Below, piece by piece: positions 61,770 through 64,000 of a stretch of DNA of 64,000 nt. Position numbers and translations under genes: made by a program. Position 1 is the first letter of the stretch; each line of letters begins with the position of its first letter. The notes beneath the pieces were generated by a model. The model saw only the letters and a list, made by a program, of their open reading frames with translations. It was not told the DNA's origin and ran no database searches. The DNA comes from Ktedonobacter racemifer DSM 44963 (GTDB lineage Bacteria > Chloroflexota > Ktedonobacteria > Ktedonobacterales > Ktedonobacteraceae). The stretch spans positions 3,075,481-3,139,480 of the forward strand of contig NZ_ADVG01000001.1 of assembly GCF_000178855.1 (NCBI RefSeq), read 5' to 3'.

Positions 61770-64000
61770 ATGACGCAACAGATCACACACACACAATTGG
61801 AGGAGGCTGTCAAACAGTCTCCGCGAAAATGGGTCTATCTCTTTAGCGAGGGCAACGCCTCCATGCGTGCCCTCCTCGGTGGTAAGGGTGCTGGCGTGGC
61901 CGAGATGACTAATGCTGGTCTGCCTGTTCCTCCTGGCTTTACAATCACAACCGAGGTCTGCAATGCCTACTACGAGGAACAGAAACAGTTCCCCGCTGGT
62001 ATGTGGGATCAGGCCCTCGCCGCGCTGCAAATTGTCGAAGCACAGACTGGTAAACAGTTTGGAGGTCGGGAGAATCCACTCCTGGTCTCGGTTCGCTCCG
62101 GAGCGAAGTTCTCTATGCCCGGTATGATGGATACGGTGCTGAACCTGGGTATCAATGATGAAACCGTACAAGGCCTCATCGCCCTAACACAGGATGAGCG
62201 CTTCGCCTATGACGCCTATCGCCGCTTCATTCAGATGTTCAGCAAGATCGTGTTGAATACTAATCCCCAGGACTTTGAACATATCCTGGAGATCTACAAG
62301 CAGCGCACGGGCGCAAAGACGGATGCCGAGATTCCCGCTCAGGCCCTTAAAGAGCTAGTCGTCGAGTTTAAGCAGGTCGCGGAGCGAGCCTCGGGACAGC
62401 CCTTCCCCACAGACGTCTATGAACAGTTGCGCAAGGCAATCGAGGCCGTCTTCGCTTCCTGGAACAATAAACGCGCCATCGACTACCGCAACTTCAACAA
62501 AATTCCGCACAATCTAGGAACAGCCGTGAATGTCCAGAGTATGGTCTTCGGCAATATGGGCAGTGATAGCGGCACAGGTGTGGCCTTTACCCGCAACCCC
62601 TCAAACGGCGAGCACGAGATTTTTGGCGAGTATTTGCTCAATGCACAGGGTGAGGATGTGGTCGCTGGTATTCGTACGCCATCAAAAATCAGCCGCCTGC
62701 ACGAAGACCTGCCCGAAGTCTATCGCCAATTCCTGGAGATCGCTAAACTCCTGGAGGCGCACTACCGCGATATGCAGGACCTGGAGTTTACGGTCGAGCA
62801 TGGTCGGCTCTACATGTTGCAGACACGCTCAGCCAAGCGCAACGCCAGGGCCGCGATCAAGGTCGCCGTGGATATGGTGCGCGAGGGCTTGATCACGCCT
62901 GAAGAGGCCCTGCAACGCGTTGAACCCGCGCATGTCTACCAGCTGCTCCTGCCCCGCTTTGATGAGTCGGAGAAGCGAAAGGCCACGACGGAGGGCCGTC
63001 TGCTCGCAAAGGGCCTGAACGCCTCGCCGGGCGCGGCCTACGGTAAAGCTGTCTTCGACGCGGATCGCGCCGAGGAACTGGGCAAAGCCGGGGTATCTGT
63101 CGTACTGGTGCGCCCGGAAACCAGCCCCGATGACGTACATGGCATGCTCGTTGCCAAGGGTATCCTCACCGCACGCGGTGGTGCGACCAGCCACGCCGCC
63201 GTTGTGGCACGTGGCCTGGGTCTCCCCTGTGTCGCTGGCTGTGAGGGCATCCGCGTCAGTGATAGCGAGCGTCTCTTCCGCGTCAACAATTCTAATATTG
63301 TTATTCGTGAGGGCGATGACATTTCGATTGATGGCGCGACGGGCGAGGTCTTCCAGGGTCGCATTCAGACTGTTGATCCCGATTTCGCCAGGGAGGAAGA
63401 CTTACAGACACTGCTAGGTTGGGCCGATAAGGTACGTAAGCTTGGTGTCTGGGCGAATGCCGACTACCCACGCGATGCACAGCGCGCCGTCGCCTTTGGA
63501 GCCGAGGGCATTGGCCTCTGCCGCACCGAGCATATGTTTATGGAGCAGGAGCGCCTCCCCATCGTGCAGAAGATGATTCTCGCACGCAACCCCGAGGAGC
63601 GCCAGGCCGCGCTCGATCAGTTGCTGCCCTTCCAGCGCAGCGACTTTAAGGGCATCTTCTCGGCCATGGTCAGTCCCACAACGGGCGAGGGCTATCCAGT
63701 CGTTATTCGCCTGATCGATCCACCACTGCATGAGTTCCTGCCCTCCTATGAAGAGCTCCTGGTCGAGGTCACTCGCCTGGAGACCCAGGGCGGACACGAG
63801 GCGGAACTGCAAGAGAAGAAGACCATGCTCGAAGCCGTCGGCTCTATGCGTGAGATGAACCCCATGCTGGGCCTACGCGGTTGTCGCCTCGGCCTGCTCT
63901 TCCCCGAGATCAACATCATGCAGACACGCGCCATTCTGGAGGCCGCGGCCGAGCTGGCGCGCGAGGGCAAGAAGCTCCAGCCAAAGATTATGATTCCGCT
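61770..64000 (+). CDS. ppdK: pyruvate, phosphate dikinase (truncated by window edge)
   Basis: 743 codons seen from ATG 61770 (GGAGG 10 nt upstream); the normal length is about 880, so roughly 140 residues lie past the edge. ATP-grasp half: VYLFSEGNASMRALLGGKGA, SVRSGAKFSMPGMMDTVLNL. Phosphohistidine domain: ARGGATSHAAVVARGLGLPC with the catalytic His. The start of the PEP-binding barrel: GIGLCRTEHMFM and RGCRLGLLFPE. It interconverts pyruvate, ATP and Pi with PEP, AMP and PPi. The frame is open throughout. Confidence 0.97.
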   Translation, partial: MTQQITHTQLEEAVKQSPRKWVYLFSEGNASMRALLGGKGAGVAEMTNAGLPVPPGFTITTEVCNAYYEEQKQFPAGMWDQALAALQIVEAQTGKQFGGRENPLLVSVRSGAKFSMPGMMDTVLNLGINDETVQGLIALTQDERFAYDAYRRFIQMFSKIVLNTNPQDFEHILEIYKQRTGAKTDAEIPAQALKELVVEFKQVAERASGQPFPTDVYEQLRKAIEAVFASWNNKRAIDYRNFNKIPHNLGTAVNVQSMVFGNMGSDSGTGVAFTRNPSNGEHEIFGEYLLNAQGEDVVAGIRTPSKISRLHEDLPEVYRQFLEIAKLLEAHYRDMQDLEFTVEHGRLYMLQTRSAKRNARAAIKVAVDMVREGLITPEEALQRVEPAHVYQLLLPRFDESEKRKATTEGRLLAKGLNASPGAAYGKAVFDADRAEELGKAGVSVVLVRPETSPDDVHGMLVAKGILTARGGATSHAAVVARGLGLPCVAGCEGIRVSDSERLFRVNNSNIVIREGDDISIDGATGEVFQGRIQTVDPDFAREEDLQTLLGWADKVRKLGVWANADYPRDAQRAVAFGAEGIGLCRTEHMFMEQERLPIVQKMILARNPEERQAALDQLLPFQRSDFKGIFSAMVSPTTGEGYPVVIRLIDPPLHEFLPSYEELLVEVTRLETQGGHEAELQEKKTMLEAVGSMREMNPMLGLRGCRLGLLFPEINIMQTRAILEAAAELAREGKKLQPKIMIP

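Overview
The window looks like chromosome of a Ktedonobacteria-type member of Chloroflexota. This is inferred from gene content, not from a marker gene: several sigma-70-like factors, a TPR-fused Ser/Thr kinase beside a PP2C phosphatase, a reduced nuo cluster, two B12-dependent acyl-CoA mutases, and a heavy load of TnpB elements and group II introns. Two tRNA genes are present (Cys and Gly). No rRNA and no CRISPR array was seen.

Layout. 1-0.5 kb: truncated IS607-type serine recombinase. 0.5-6.6 kb: sigma factor, universal stress protein, YyaL-type thioredoxin-domain protein, DnaJ/WD40 protein. 6.7-17.4 kb: accessory island. It holds a decayed IS with about 80-bp terminal repeats, an HTH/GNAT-like gene with a 19-bp dyad upstream, and a tightly packed operon of small unknown proteins ending in a membrane-anchored baseplate-J-like protein. 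It ends with a tnpB gene interrupted first by an IS5-like element and then by a group II intron that itself contains a second group II intron (a twintron). 17.5-22 kb: glycosyltransferase, small unknown proteins, groES-groEL. 22.3-23.8 kb: a second TnpB element with its own divergent ribbon-helix-helix gene. 23.9-29.4 kb: Asn-rich secreted protein, biotin carrier protein, methylmalonyl-CoA mutase, glutamate racemase, PAP2-like protein. 29.5-33.9 kb: nuoA-C-(small membrane protein)-D-H on the minus strand, with no nuoB. 34-53 kb, mostly minus strand: PP2C phosphatase and kinase, hisD, MFS, recO, tRNAs, a pair of large paralogous proteins (one with a SWIM finger), rsmE, prmA, GNAT, and an isobutyryl-CoA-mutase-like gene. 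53-64 kb: MFS, thiolase, an ECF sigma/anti-sigma pair, tag glycosylase, stress protein, HEPN-like protein, and the start of ppdK running off the right edge.

Metabolically, the biotin carrier, the two mutases (one with methylmalonyl-CoA and one with isobutyryl-CoA diagnostic residues) and the thiolase fit short- and branched-chain acyl-CoA turnover feeding succinyl-CoA and acetyl-CoA.

The two strongest unusual signals are the nested mobile elements inside tnpB, where the reading frame is restored exactly when each is removed, and a family of intergenic composite palindromes. In that family each copy has its own perfectly paired 22-36-bp arms around a tiny loop, and several copies are bracketed by the same short GC-rich motifs.
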